From: Limnohabitans sp. Jir72
GTDB taxonomy: Bacteria; Pseudomonadota; Gammaproteobacteria; Burkholderiales; Burkholderiaceae_C
Length of the DNA: 64,000 nt
Assembly (NCBI RefSeq): GCF_003063575.1
Contig: NZ_NESC01000003.1
Span: 248,001-312,000 of the forward strand
Reading direction: 5' to 3'
The translations under genes were made by a program, and so were the position numbers. Shown in pieces: positions 15,419 to 23,248 of this stretch. Each line of letters opens with the position of its first letter. Positions within the stretch are counted from its first letter, which is position 1. The notes below the pieces were generated by a model, which was not told the DNA's origin, did not search any database, and was given only the letters and a program-made list of their open reading frames with translations.

Positions 15419-16420
15419 ATGACCACAGCCATTGCCAACCACCGGATCGGCGCCGTCTCGGCCCTGAGCGGCGTACCCGTGTCCACTTTGCGGGTGTGGG
15501 AGACGCGGCATGCGGCTTTTGCACCGGCCAAGTCCGAAGGCCGACACCGGCTGTATTCGGACGAAGATGTTCTGCGCGCCTCGCTCATCAAGCAGCTGAC
15601 CGAGTCGGGCCACAGCATCAGCACCCTCGCGCAGCTGCAAGCAGCGCAGCTCAATGGCCTGCTGCAGCAACAAAAAACCGCGCACCGTTTGCAACGCGCA
15701 CCGGCATCCAGCACAGCGCCCGTGGCCATGGCCGTGGTGGGTGTGGGCATGGCCACTCGCATAACGTCAGGTCTGGGGGCCACAGGCCTGCCCGATCGCC
15801 CTTTTCAAATCACGGAAATCCTGCAAGACCTGGAAGAAGCCAGCACCGCCAGCATGCGCTCGCGCCCACAAGTGCTGTTGGTGCGCGTGAACTCGCTGCA
15901 CGTCCTGGCCGGGGCAGACATCCAGCGGCTGGTACAGGCCCACCACTTTCAACAAGCGATCGTGCTCTACAACTTTGGCCAAGAGCCCGTTGTCGCGGCT
16001 TTGAAAATGGCAGGCATCAAAGTCCGCCGCGAACCTGTGTCCAACGCGGAACTGGCGGAGTTGATCAACTCCGTTTTGTGGATGGGCCACACCCAGGAAG
16101 CCCACGATGTGCAGCAAGGCGGCCTGGTGCCCCCGCGCAAATACAGTGACGAAACCCTGAACCAAGTGGCCAACACCAGCAACCAGCTGCTGTGCGAATG
16201 CCCAAGGCACGTGGCCGAACTGATCTCGCAGCTGGCCAGCTTCGAGCAGTACAGCCAGGAGTGCCTGAACAAAAGCGCCGAGGACGCGCACCTGCATGCC
16301 TACTTGAGCTCGGTCTCGGGATCGGCGCGCGCCTTGTTTGAAAAAGCACTCGAGATGGTGGCCGCGCACGAAAACATCCCGCTGCCGCAAACACCGGCAT
16401 GGACCCGCACTCAGGCCTGA
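15419..16420 (+). CDS. MerR-family regulator, LitR-like without cobalamin motif
   Basis: 333 aa. The N-terminus is a MerR DNA-binding domain (RIGAVSALSGVPVSTLRVWETRHAAFAPAKSEGRHRLYSDEDV). The rest has the layout of LitR/CarH light regulators (helical segment plus Rossmann-like domain, for example LVRVNSLHVLAGADIQRL), but I see no DxHxxG cobalamin-binding motif and no W-x9-EH motif, so direct B12 photosensing is unlikely. From memory, cobalamin-free LitR proteins next to photolyase genes are known in other proteobacteria and rely on a partner photoreceptor. Its position upstream of two photolyase/cryptochrome genes suggests it controls them. Confidence 0.8.
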   Translation: MTTAIANHRIGAVSALSGVPVSTLRVWETRHAAFAPAKSEGRHRLYSDEDVLRASLIKQLTESGHSISTLAQLQAAQLNGLLQQQKTAHRLQRAPASSTAPVAMAVVGVGMATRITSGLGATGLPDRPFQITEILQDLEEASTASMRSRPQVLLVRVNSLHVLAGADIQRLVQAHHFQQAIVLYNFGQEPVVAALKMAGIKVRREPVSNAELAELINSVLWMGHTQEAHDVQQGGLVPPRKYSDETLNQVANTSNQLLCECPRHVAELISQLASFEQYSQECLNKSAEDAHLHAYLSSVSGSARALFEKALEMVAAHENIPLPQTPAWTRTQA

Positions 16421-16454
16421 ACGTCCCCGAGCACAACAACACCTGTCACGCTTC

Positions 16455-16991
16455 ATGAAACCACGCATGGCCATCGCCCTGCTGTTGGCCACGGCCATCG
16501 GGGTCACCCTCAGCCACCTCCAGGTGCAAGCAACCGACCATGGTTTTTTGCTGGATGTGGACGGACGCCCTGTGGACGTCCAGGGCTGGTGGTCCGACAC
16601 CCTCAATGGTCTGCAACGCGACTGCGCCCGGGTGCAACGCTTGCCCACGCAAGATGCACAGCTGGCCCCAGCCTTGCACGCACTCCAAGCAGAAAGCCCG
16701 CCCGCTTCACGAACAGCGCGCATCACGGCCGCTTGGGTGGCAGGTCCATGGCTGCTGGTCCAGGCCGAGTTTGACGAACTCTTGCCTGCCGTGGTGCTGT
16801 TGCAATCGCACGATGGCACATGGACCGTCGTGCCGCAAGGCGTGTGGAGCGGGCAAACCCATCCGTGGCGCGCAGGCCCCTTGATCCGAAGCTATCTGCA
16901 AGGCCGGGTGCCCAACGCACCAGCCACTTTGCTCAGCTGTTTTGAACCCCAGGCGATCGGCCACGCCCCAGCCGATGCCGGGCCGCATTGA
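16455..16991 (+). CDS. exported hypothetical protein in photolyase operon
   Basis: 178 aa. The start at 16455 gives MKPRMAIALLLATAIGVTLSHLQVQATDHG, a clear Sec signal peptide with likely cleavage near residue 24. The mature part has a few recognisable traits only: tryptophan-rich stretches (WWSDTLNGLQ, AAWVAGPWLLVQAEF, WTVVPQGVWSG) and single cysteines near the start and end of the mature part. I do not recognise the family. It lies 34 bp after the MerR gene and one base before the photolyase gene, so it is almost certainly cotranscribed. No good Shine-Dalgarno is seen. An exported protein among photolyases is unexpected. Confidence 0.75.
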   Translation: MKPRMAIALLLATAIGVTLSHLQVQATDHGFLLDVDGRPVDVQGWWSDTLNGLQRDCARVQRLPTQDAQLAPALHALQAESPPASRTARITAAWVAGPWLLVQAEFDELLPAVVLLQSHDGTWTVVPQGVWSGQTHPWRAGPLIRSYLQGRVPNAPATLLSCFEPQAIGHAPADAGPH

Positions 16992-16992
16992 C

Positions 16993-18546
16993 ATGGGCAC
17001 ACAACTGGTTTGGTTCAAACGCGATTTGCGGGTGCACGACAACGCCGCCCTGAGCAGCGCCGCAGCGCTGGGGCCGGTGATGTGTGTGTACATCGTGGAG
17101 CCGTCTTACTGGCGCAGCCCGGACGCATCGCAAAGGCAGTTTGATTTTTTGCGTGAATGCCTGCGCGACCTGTTTGTGCAGCTCAAAGCCTGCGGTGTGC
17201 GGCTGCAGGTGGTGACTGGCGAAGTGACCGACGTGCTGGACCGTCTGCACCAAGCCCAAGCCTTCAGCCACCTGCACGCGCACGAAGAAACTGGCAACGG
17301 CATGACCTTCGAGCGCGACAAGGCCGTGGCCCGGTGGTGCGCCACACACGGCGTGCAGTGGCAAGAGCACACCCAAAACGGCGTGGTGCGCAGACTGCAA
17401 AGCCGCAACACCTGGACCGATGTGTGGACGCAGCGCATGCAAGCGCCCCAGCTGAGCACGCCGGTGATCACGCCCGCCGCTTGGCCCTGGCCCGCCGAGC
17501 ACTGGCCCGACTGGCAAGCCTGGGGGCTGTCCCCTGACTTGGCCCCCGAGCGGCAAACCGGCGGCAGGTCAGCGGCCTGGCACACCTTGCAGAGTTTTTT
17601 GAACTCGCGCAGCGGCCAATACCGGGGCGGCATTTCTTCACCGTTGAGCGCCGCCAGCGCCTGTTCGCGGCTGTCGCCCTACCTGAGCTGGGGGTGCCTG
17701 AGCATGCGCGAAGTGGTGCAGGCCACCGCCCACACCTTGAGCCAACCCAACCTTGACCCGTGGACCCGCAAGGGCCTGGTGGCGTTCACCAGCCGCTTGC
17801 ACTGGCATTGCCACTTCATGCAAAAACTCGAGAGCGAACCCGCCATCGAGCACCGCAACATGCACCGGGGCTACGACGGTCTGCGCGAAGGCGACTGGAA
17901 CGCGGCGCACTTTGAACGCTTGCGCACAGCCACCACAGGCTGGCCCTTGGTGGACGCCTGCGTGACCATGCTGCAGCAAACCGGCTGGCTCAATTTCCGC
18001 ATGCGCGCCATGCTGGTGTCGGTGGCGGCGTACCCGCTGTGGCTGCACTGGCGCGAAGTCGGTCAGTGGCTGGCCGGGCAGTTTGTGGACTACGAGCCGG
18101 GCATCCACTGGAGCCAGATGCAAATGCAGTCGGGCACCACCGGCATCAACACCACACGCGTGTACAACCCGATCAAGCAAGCGCAAGACCACGACCCGCA
18201 AGGCGTCTTTGTGCGGCGCTGGCTGCCGGTCTTGCGCCAGGTGCCCGACACCTGGCTGTTCGAGCCCTGGAAGATGCCGCCCTCGGTGCAGGCGCAATGC
18301 GGTGTGGTGGTCGGCACCCACGTTGGCGCCCATATTGGCGCTCACTGGCCCGAACCGGTGGTGGACCTGCCCGCAGCCACACGCCAGGCCAAAGCCCTGC
18401 TGCACGCCCGCCGCAACACACCCAAAGTGCGCGAAGGCAAACAGGCCATCGTCGAACAACACGCTTCGCGGCGCGTGAAGGCGCCCAGCCCACGCCGCCG
18501 CGCAACCCCGGCCACACCCGCCGCACAGACCGAATGGGATTTTTGA
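16993..18546 (+). CDS. FAD-dependent cryptochrome/photolyase family protein
   Basis: 517 aa. The N-terminal photolyase domain begins MGTQLVWFKRDLRVHDNAAL; the C-terminal FAD-binding domain shows YRGGISSPLSAASACSRLSPYLSWG, TTGWPLVDACVTMLQQTGWLNFRMRAMLVS and GTTGINTTRVYNPIKQAQDHDP. This is the DNA photolyase/cryptochrome fold, which uses blue light to repair pyrimidine dimers or to signal. After about residue 470 a basic, low-complexity tail (RRVKAPSPRRRATPATPA) resembles tail extensions of cryptochromes. The start at 16993 lies one base after the preceding stop; an in-frame ATG upstream lies inside that gene. It precedes the Fe-S photolyase by one base. I cannot decide between CPD photolyase and cryptochrome. 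Confidence 0.88.
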   Translation: MGTQLVWFKRDLRVHDNAALSSAAALGPVMCVYIVEPSYWRSPDASQRQFDFLRECLRDLFVQLKACGVRLQVVTGEVTDVLDRLHQAQAFSHLHAHEETGNGMTFERDKAVARWCATHGVQWQEHTQNGVVRRLQSRNTWTDVWTQRMQAPQLSTPVITPAAWPWPAEHWPDWQAWGLSPDLAPERQTGGRSAAWHTLQSFLNSRSGQYRGGISSPLSAASACSRLSPYLSWGCLSMREVVQATAHTLSQPNLDPWTRKGLVAFTSRLHWHCHFMQKLESEPAIEHRNMHRGYDGLREGDWNAAHFERLRTATTGWPLVDACVTMLQQTGWLNFRMRAMLVSVAAYPLWLHWREVGQWLAGQFVDYEPGIHWSQMQMQSGTTGINTTRVYNPIKQAQDHDPQGVFVRRWLPVLRQVPDTWLFEPWKMPPSVQAQCGVVVGTHVGAHIGAHWPEPVVDLPAATRQAKALLHARRNTPKVREGKQAIVEQHASRRVKAPSPRRRATPATPAAQTEWDF

Positions 18547-18547
18547 C

Positions 18548-20086
18548 ATGAACGCACAGATCCGCCATCTGGTCCTCGTGCTGGGCGATCAGCTCGCCGA
18601 AGACGCCAGCGCACTGGCCAACTTTGACCCGACCCAAGATGTGGTCTGGATGGCCGAGGCCATGCAGGAGTCCACGCATGTGCCTTCGTCCAAACAGCGC
18701 ATCGCCGTGTTCCTGAGCGCCATGCGGCACTTTGCGCAAACGCTGCGCGACAAGCACTGGCCGGTGGATTACAGCGAACTGGATGATCCGAGCAACAGTG
18801 GCACGTTGCACGGCGAGTTGACCCGCGCCATTGAGCGCCACCGCCCGGCTGCGCTGCTCATGACCGCGCCGGGCGACTGGCGCGTACTGCAAGCCATCAA
18901 GGCCGTGGCCAAAGCCCATGACTTGCCACTGGTGCTGCGCGACGACACCAGCTTCTTCACCACGGTGCGCGACTTTGCAGCGCACACCAAAGGCCGCAAG
19001 CAGCTGCGCATGGAGTACTGGTACCGCGAACAACGACAGCGTTTTGGCATCCTGATGGAGGGCCAACAGCCCGTTGGTGGGCAATGGAATTTTGATGCCG
19101 ACAACCGCGAATCGTTTGGCAAAAAAGGCCCGCAAAACCTGCCTGCGCCCAAGCGCTTCGCGCCCGACGAGACCACGCAAGCAGTGCTCGGTGTGGTGGC
19201 GCGGCTGTTGGCCGACGCACCCGGGCAGCTGCAAGACTTTGCCTGGCCCGTCACGCGCTCGCAAGCGCTGCAAGCTCTGCAGGACTTCATCCAATACCGC
19301 CTGCCGCTGTTTGGCCAGTACGAAGACGCCATGTGGGCGGGCGAGCCCTGGCTCTACCACTCGCAGCTGTCGGTGTGCATGAACCTGAAGCTGCTGTCGG
19401 CCCACGAAGTGGTGCAGGCCGCACAAGACGCCTGGCGACAAGGCCATGCACCGCTGGCCGCGGTGGAAGGGTTTGTGCGCCAGATTCTGGGCTGGCGCGA
19501 ATACGTGCGCGGCATCTACTGGACGCAGATGCCCGGCTACATCGACCTCAATGCACTGGACGCCCAGGAAGACCTGCCTGCATTCTTCTGGACCGGCGAG
19601 ACCGACATGGCCTGCCTGCGCGATGCGCTACAGCAAACACTGCGGCACGGCTACGCGCACCACATCCAGCGCCTGATGGTGTTGGGCCTGTATGGCTTGC
19701 TGCGTGGTGTGCGGCCCCAGCAGATGCACGCGTGGTTTTTGAGCGTGTATGTGGACGCGGTAGAGTGGGTGGAACTGCCCAACACGCTGGGCATGTCGCA
19801 GTTTGGCGACGGCGGCCTGATGGCCAGCAAGCCCTATGTGGCCAGCGGCAAATACATCCAGCGCATGAGCAACCACTGCCAAGGCTGCAAGTTTGACCCC
19901 GGCCAATCCACCGGAACCACGGCCTGCCCGTACACCACGCTGTATTGGGATTTTTTAAAACGCCACCAACCACTGCTGGCGAAAAATCCGCGCATGGGCA
20001 TGCAGCTCAAGAACCTGCACCGTTTGACGGAAGATGCGCTGAGTCTGATCCAAAGCCAGGCGCAGGCCCACCGCGAAAGCCATTGA
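18548..20086 (+). CDS. Fe-S bacterial cryptochrome/6-4 photolyase (FeS-BCP, PhrB-like)
   Basis: 512 aa. It opens IRHLVLVLGDQLAEDASAL, as in the DPRP/PhrB group, not like classical photolyases. The four [4Fe-4S] ligands are in place: C356, C444, C447 and C460. Their spacing (88, 3, 13) equals that I recall for Agrobacterium PhrB (C350, C438, C441, C454), and the paired active-site histidines appear as H371-H372 in GYAHHIQRLMVLG at the same offset. PhrB repairs 6-4 photoproducts using FAD and a lumazine antenna. The gene begins one base after the preceding photolyase stop, giving complementary repair activities in one operon. It converges on the response-regulator gene; ACCCA-GCG-TGGGT (20087-20099) is the only hairpin between them. 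Confidence 0.93.
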   Translation: MNAQIRHLVLVLGDQLAEDASALANFDPTQDVVWMAEAMQESTHVPSSKQRIAVFLSAMRHFAQTLRDKHWPVDYSELDDPSNSGTLHGELTRAIERHRPAALLMTAPGDWRVLQAIKAVAKAHDLPLVLRDDTSFFTTVRDFAAHTKGRKQLRMEYWYREQRQRFGILMEGQQPVGGQWNFDADNRESFGKKGPQNLPAPKRFAPDETTQAVLGVVARLLADAPGQLQDFAWPVTRSQALQALQDFIQYRLPLFGQYEDAMWAGEPWLYHSQLSVCMNLKLLSAHEVVQAAQDAWRQGHAPLAAVEGFVRQILGWREYVRGIYWTQMPGYIDLNALDAQEDLPAFFWTGETDMACLRDALQQTLRHGYAHHIQRLMVLGLYGLLRGVRPQQMHAWFLSVYVDAVEWVELPNTLGMSQFGDGGLMASKPYVASGKYIQRMSNHCQGCKFDPGQSTGTTACPYTTLYWDFLKRHQPLLAKNPRMGMQLKNLHRLTEDALSLIQSQAQAHRESH

Positions 20087-20105
20087 ACCCAGCGTGGGTC
20101 GCCTC

Positions 20106-20789
20106 TCATTCAGGCGCATCAAAGCGGTAGCCCACGCCATACACGGTGGTCAGGACATCGGCCTGAGCGTCCACCTGCTGGATTTTCTTGCGCAGGTTTT
20201 TGACATGGGTATCGATGGTGCGGTCGCTCACCTCGCGCAGGTCGCCATGGGCGTGCGACAGCAACTGCTCACGCGAATAGACCCGGCCGGGGCGCCCCAT
20301 CAACAAGCTCAGCATCCGGTACTCCACGGGCGTCAGTGGCAGGACTTGAGCGCGCCAAAAAATGCGCAGAGCATCTGCATCGATCTGCCAGACCGGCTGT
20401 TCGGGCGCGGACATCGTGCGGCCTTGTGCGCGGCGCAACAAGGCATGCACGCGGGCCATCACCTCGCGCGGACTGAAAGGTTTGCACACATAGTCGTCCG
20501 CACCGGTTTGCAAGCCCAACAAGCGGTCAATCTCATCGACGCGGGCCGTCACCATCATGATGGGCACATCGCTGAACTGCCGCACGGCGCGGCATACGCT
20601 CACGCCGTCCATGCCAGGCAACATGCCGTCCAAGATGACCAGATCGGGGCGGTGTTTGCGGATGTCGGCCAAGGCCACCGCGCCATCGGCCACAGTGCTG
20701 GCTTGCAGGCCTTCGCAGCGCAAGTAGTCGAGCAAGAGCTGAGCAATGCGCGGATCGTCTTCCACCACCAGGACATGCGCGGGGCTCAT
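20106..20789 (-). CDS. OmpR-family response regulator (BaeR-like)
   Basis: 227 aa. The receiver domain has the acidic pair DD (11-12), phospho-acceptor D54 in VILDGMLPGMDG, T81 and K103 (VCKPFSP). The C-terminal winged helix (about 130-227) reads LTPVEYRMLSLLMGRPGRVYSREQLL and ends with VYGVGYRFD. It overlaps the histidine kinase stop by ATGA, so it follows the kinase gene's translation. The closest well-known relatives seem to be BaeR-type envelope-stress regulators; the target may include the nearby mipA gene. The longer frame upstream is a shadow within the kinase gene. Confidence 0.92.
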   Translation of the reverse strand: MSPAHVLVVEDDPRIAQLLLDYLRCEGLQASTVADGAVALADIRKHRPDLVILDGMLPGMDGVSVCRAVRQFSDVPIMMVTARVDEIDRLLGLQTGADDYVCKPFSPREVMARVHALLRRAQGRTMSAPEQPVWQIDADALRIFWRAQVLPLTPVEYRMLSLLMGRPGRVYSREQLLSHAHGDLREVSDRTIDTHVKNLRKKIQQVDAQADVLTTVYGVGYRFDAPE

Positions 20790-22270
20790 GCGGACGCCTG
20801 ACTGCGCAGCACATGCGCTTTTGGGGCGGTGGGTAAATCGACGTGCACACACAAACCGCCCAAGTGCGAGGCACGCGCTTGCATATGCCCTGCATGGGCT
20901 TGCGCAATCGCTTGCGCGATGGCCAAGCCCAAACCACTGCCCCCCAAGGCACGCGTGCGCGCCGTGTCGCTTCGGTACAAAGGCTCCCACAAACGCGGCA
21001 GCTCCTGCTCGGGCACCCCGGGCGCGGTGTCCTCGACTTCCAGATGCACGCGCTCTTGCACAAGACGCACGCTCAGCACCACCTGGCCTGGGGACTGGGT
21101 GTAACGGATGCTGTTTTCGAGCAAGTTCACGCACAGCTGCTCGATGCGCGCGGCATCCCAGCAAACTCGCCCCAAGTCATGCACCAAGACCAATTGCAAA
21201 TCCAGGCCTTGTTGATGTGCGCGTGCAGCATAACGGCTCACCAGCTGGCGCAGCATGTCTGCGGGATCGAGCCACTGGAAATCACAAGGCAAGGCCTGCA
21301 AATCGGCCACCGCCAGGAGGTGCAAGTCATTGACCAATTTGCCCAAATGACGAACATCGTTGCGCAAGACTTGCACCGCATCGGGCGTCAGGGGGCGCAC
21401 CCCATCGCACAGGGCTTCGATGTCGCCTTGCATCACCGTCAAGGGGGTACGCAACTCGTGCGAAATGTCGGCCAACCAGCGCCTGCGCGATTGCTCCAGC
21501 GTTTGCAAACTCTCGGCCATGCGGTTGATGTGCAACACCACGTCGCCGATTTCATCGGTGTTGACCTTGTGCACGACGCTGGCGTCCAGACGCACCGAAA
21601 AATCCCCCATGGCCAGCTGCCGAGAAGTCTTGGCCACCGCCTCCAGGGGCTTGACCCAGCGCCTGGCCAACCAGGCCGCACTGAGCAAAGCCAGCAGCAC
21701 CAGCCCCAGCGATGCGCCCGCGATGACGCCGTATTGCTGGTACAAAAAGTGGGAGCCCCCAGCGTCGACCTCATCGCTGCGCTCCAACCGGACCCAGGCC
21801 ACATGCAGATCGCCCTGACGCACCGGGCGGTCCACGTGCCCGGCGGCCGATGACCGCGCTTGGCGGCCCAACAAAAGTTGCCCATCGAGTCCGCGCACCG
21901 ACAGGCGCTCGGGCCAGGCCGCAGGCGGGGCGGGCGGCGGCGGGCGCCATGCTCCCCCAACTCCGGGCGGCTCATGCCCCGGTGGCGGCCCGCGATGGGG
22001 GGCGGGCGCATCCTGCGGCAAACCCTGAAACCCATTGAGCAAGGCGTGCATCGACAAGTCTTGCAGCTGCACAGCGGGCTGAACCTTGCTGTTGAGTCGG
22101 CTTTCCAGATAGTCCCTGAACGCTTCCAGCTGAACCACTTCACGGGCGGCCAGGTATTCGCCAAAGCCATGCCGCAAATTCCAAGCGGTCAGTCCGCCCA
22201 AGGCAAGCACCGCCAGCAGGGCAAAGCTGAGCATCAGCAAAGAAAGTTTGTGTACAAGCCGCAAGCGCAT
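20786..22270 (-). CDS. sensor histidine kinase (BaeS-like)
   Basis: 494 aa. TM1 lies at about 10-31 (LSLLMLSFALLAVLALGGLTAW), followed by a periplasmic domain with an odd proline-rich stretch (GPPPGHEPPGVGGAWRPPPP), TM2 at about 195-217, HAMP, HisKA with the phospho-accepting histidine in ISHELRTPLTVMQGDIEALCDGV, and HATPase (NLLENSIRYT, GSGLGLAIAQAIAQAH). The H-box extension TxMQGDIEAL(x)DGxRP is typical of BaeS. The start at 22270 is the first ATG before TM1. It is divergent from mipA, with about 170 bp between them, which suggests a local target. Confidence 0.9.
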   Translation of the reverse strand: MRLRLVHKLSLLMLSFALLAVLALGGLTAWNLRHGFGEYLAAREVVQLEAFRDYLESRLNSKVQPAVQLQDLSMHALLNGFQGLPQDAPAPHRGPPPGHEPPGVGGAWRPPPPAPPAAWPERLSVRGLDGQLLLGRQARSSAAGHVDRPVRQGDLHVAWVRLERSDEVDAGGSHFLYQQYGVIAGASLGLVLLALLSAAWLARRWVKPLEAVAKTSRQLAMGDFSVRLDASVVHKVNTDEIGDVVLHINRMAESLQTLEQSRRRWLADISHELRTPLTVMQGDIEALCDGVRPLTPDAVQVLRNDVRHLGKLVNDLHLLAVADLQALPCDFQWLDPADMLRQLVSRYAARAHQQGLDLQLVLVHDLGRVCWDAARIEQLCVNLLENSIRYTQSPGQVVLSVRLVQERVHLEVEDTAPGVPEQELPRLWEPLYRSDTARTRALGGSGLGLAIAQAIAQAHAGHMQARASHLGGLCVHVDLPTAPKAHVLRSQASA

Positions 22271-22438
22271 GGTGGGTATCGAATCGGAGGCCCGAGTAAA
22301 GCCGAACAATGTGAAGGAACTGTGTGCCCCTTCCACCAACGAACTTTACACACACCGCACATGGCCTTGACTGGGGCTGCCCACAATCGCCTCCGATCGT
22401 CGCAACTGTCTTGCGGCGACATTCCCTTAAGAGGTTCC

Positions 22439-23248
22439 ATGCCATCACACATCTCCCCTGGCCCCACACACGCCAAGCTCTTGCTCGCTTGGAGTTGCAT
22501 CGGTTTGGCGATCGCCTCACACGCGCAAGGCGTAGATGACGAGGCCTGGCATTTCAGTGCCGGTATGGGTGTCATGTCGCAAGCCAAATACCCTGGCAGC
22601 AGTGAAACCCGCACGGGCGCAATGCCCACATTCAGCGCCAGCCATGGCCGCTGGCAAATCGGTGCCATCCCCGGTGCCGGTGTGCCACTGGGGGTGAACT
22701 ACACCTTGGTGCAGGACGGCCCCTGGCGTTTGGGTGTCGGTGTGGGCACAGGTTTGGGCCCATCACGGGGCGCCAACGATGGCAGCAGCTTTGCCAAATT
22801 GGGATCGATTGAACAAACCACCTGGGGCTCGGTATCGGGCAGTTACACGCTGGGTGCAGTGGCCGCCAGCGCCAGCATTGTGAGCGATGCAGGCGGACAC
22901 CAGCAAGGCACACGCGCCATGCTGGACGTGGTGTACCGAACTCGGCCCACAGACCGCTTGTCGTTGAGCGTGGGCCCCGGCCTGACCTGGATGGACAGCC
23001 GCTACGCCAGCACCTACTACGGCGTGAGCGCCCAACAAAGTGCCACCACGGGTTATGCCGCTTACCAAGCGGGCGCCGGTTTGAACGCCCTGCGGCTCAG
23101 CGCCGGTGCGGACTACCAACTCACACGCGAATGGGGCCTGTCGGCCAAGTTGGGGCTGACACAACTGCAGGGCGATGCGGCCAGCAGCCCCACTGTGGAC
23201 AAGAAAAACCAGACCAGTTACGGCCTGTTTGCCCATTACCGTTTTTGA
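22439..23248 (+). CDS. MipA/OmpV family outer-membrane protein
   Basis: 269 aa with a signal peptide ending near SHAQG. The mature protein shows MipA/OmpV features: WHFSAGMGVMSQAKYPGSSETRTG near the start, alternating amphipathic beta strands, and the terminal aromatic residue of outer-membrane barrels (YGLFAHYRF). MipA scaffolds murein hydrolase and synthase complexes in E. coli, and other members are linked to antibiotic response. AAGAGG precedes the ATG at 22439. It is divergent from the BaeSR-like pair, a frequent arrangement for MipA genes. Its last 13 bp overlap the end of the convergent YHYH gene. Confidence 0.88.
   Translation: MPSHISPGPTHAKLLLAWSCIGLAIASHAQGVDDEAWHFSAGMGVMSQAKYPGSSETRTGAMPTFSASHGRWQIGAIPGAGVPLGVNYTLVQDGPWRLGVGVGTGLGPSRGANDGSSFAKLGSIEQTTWGSVSGSYTLGAVAASASIVSDAGGHQQGTRAMLDVVYRTRPTDRLSLSVGPGLTWMDSRYASTYYGVSAQQSATTGYAAYQAGAGLNALRLSAGADYQLTREWGLSAKLGLTQLQGDAASSPTVDKKNQTSYGLFAHYRF

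Noticed and set aside
18173..19447. 424-codon minus-strand open frame across the photolyase genes
   Set aside because: Both photolyases are well supported on the plus strand; no Shine-Dalgarno or domain in the antisense frame.
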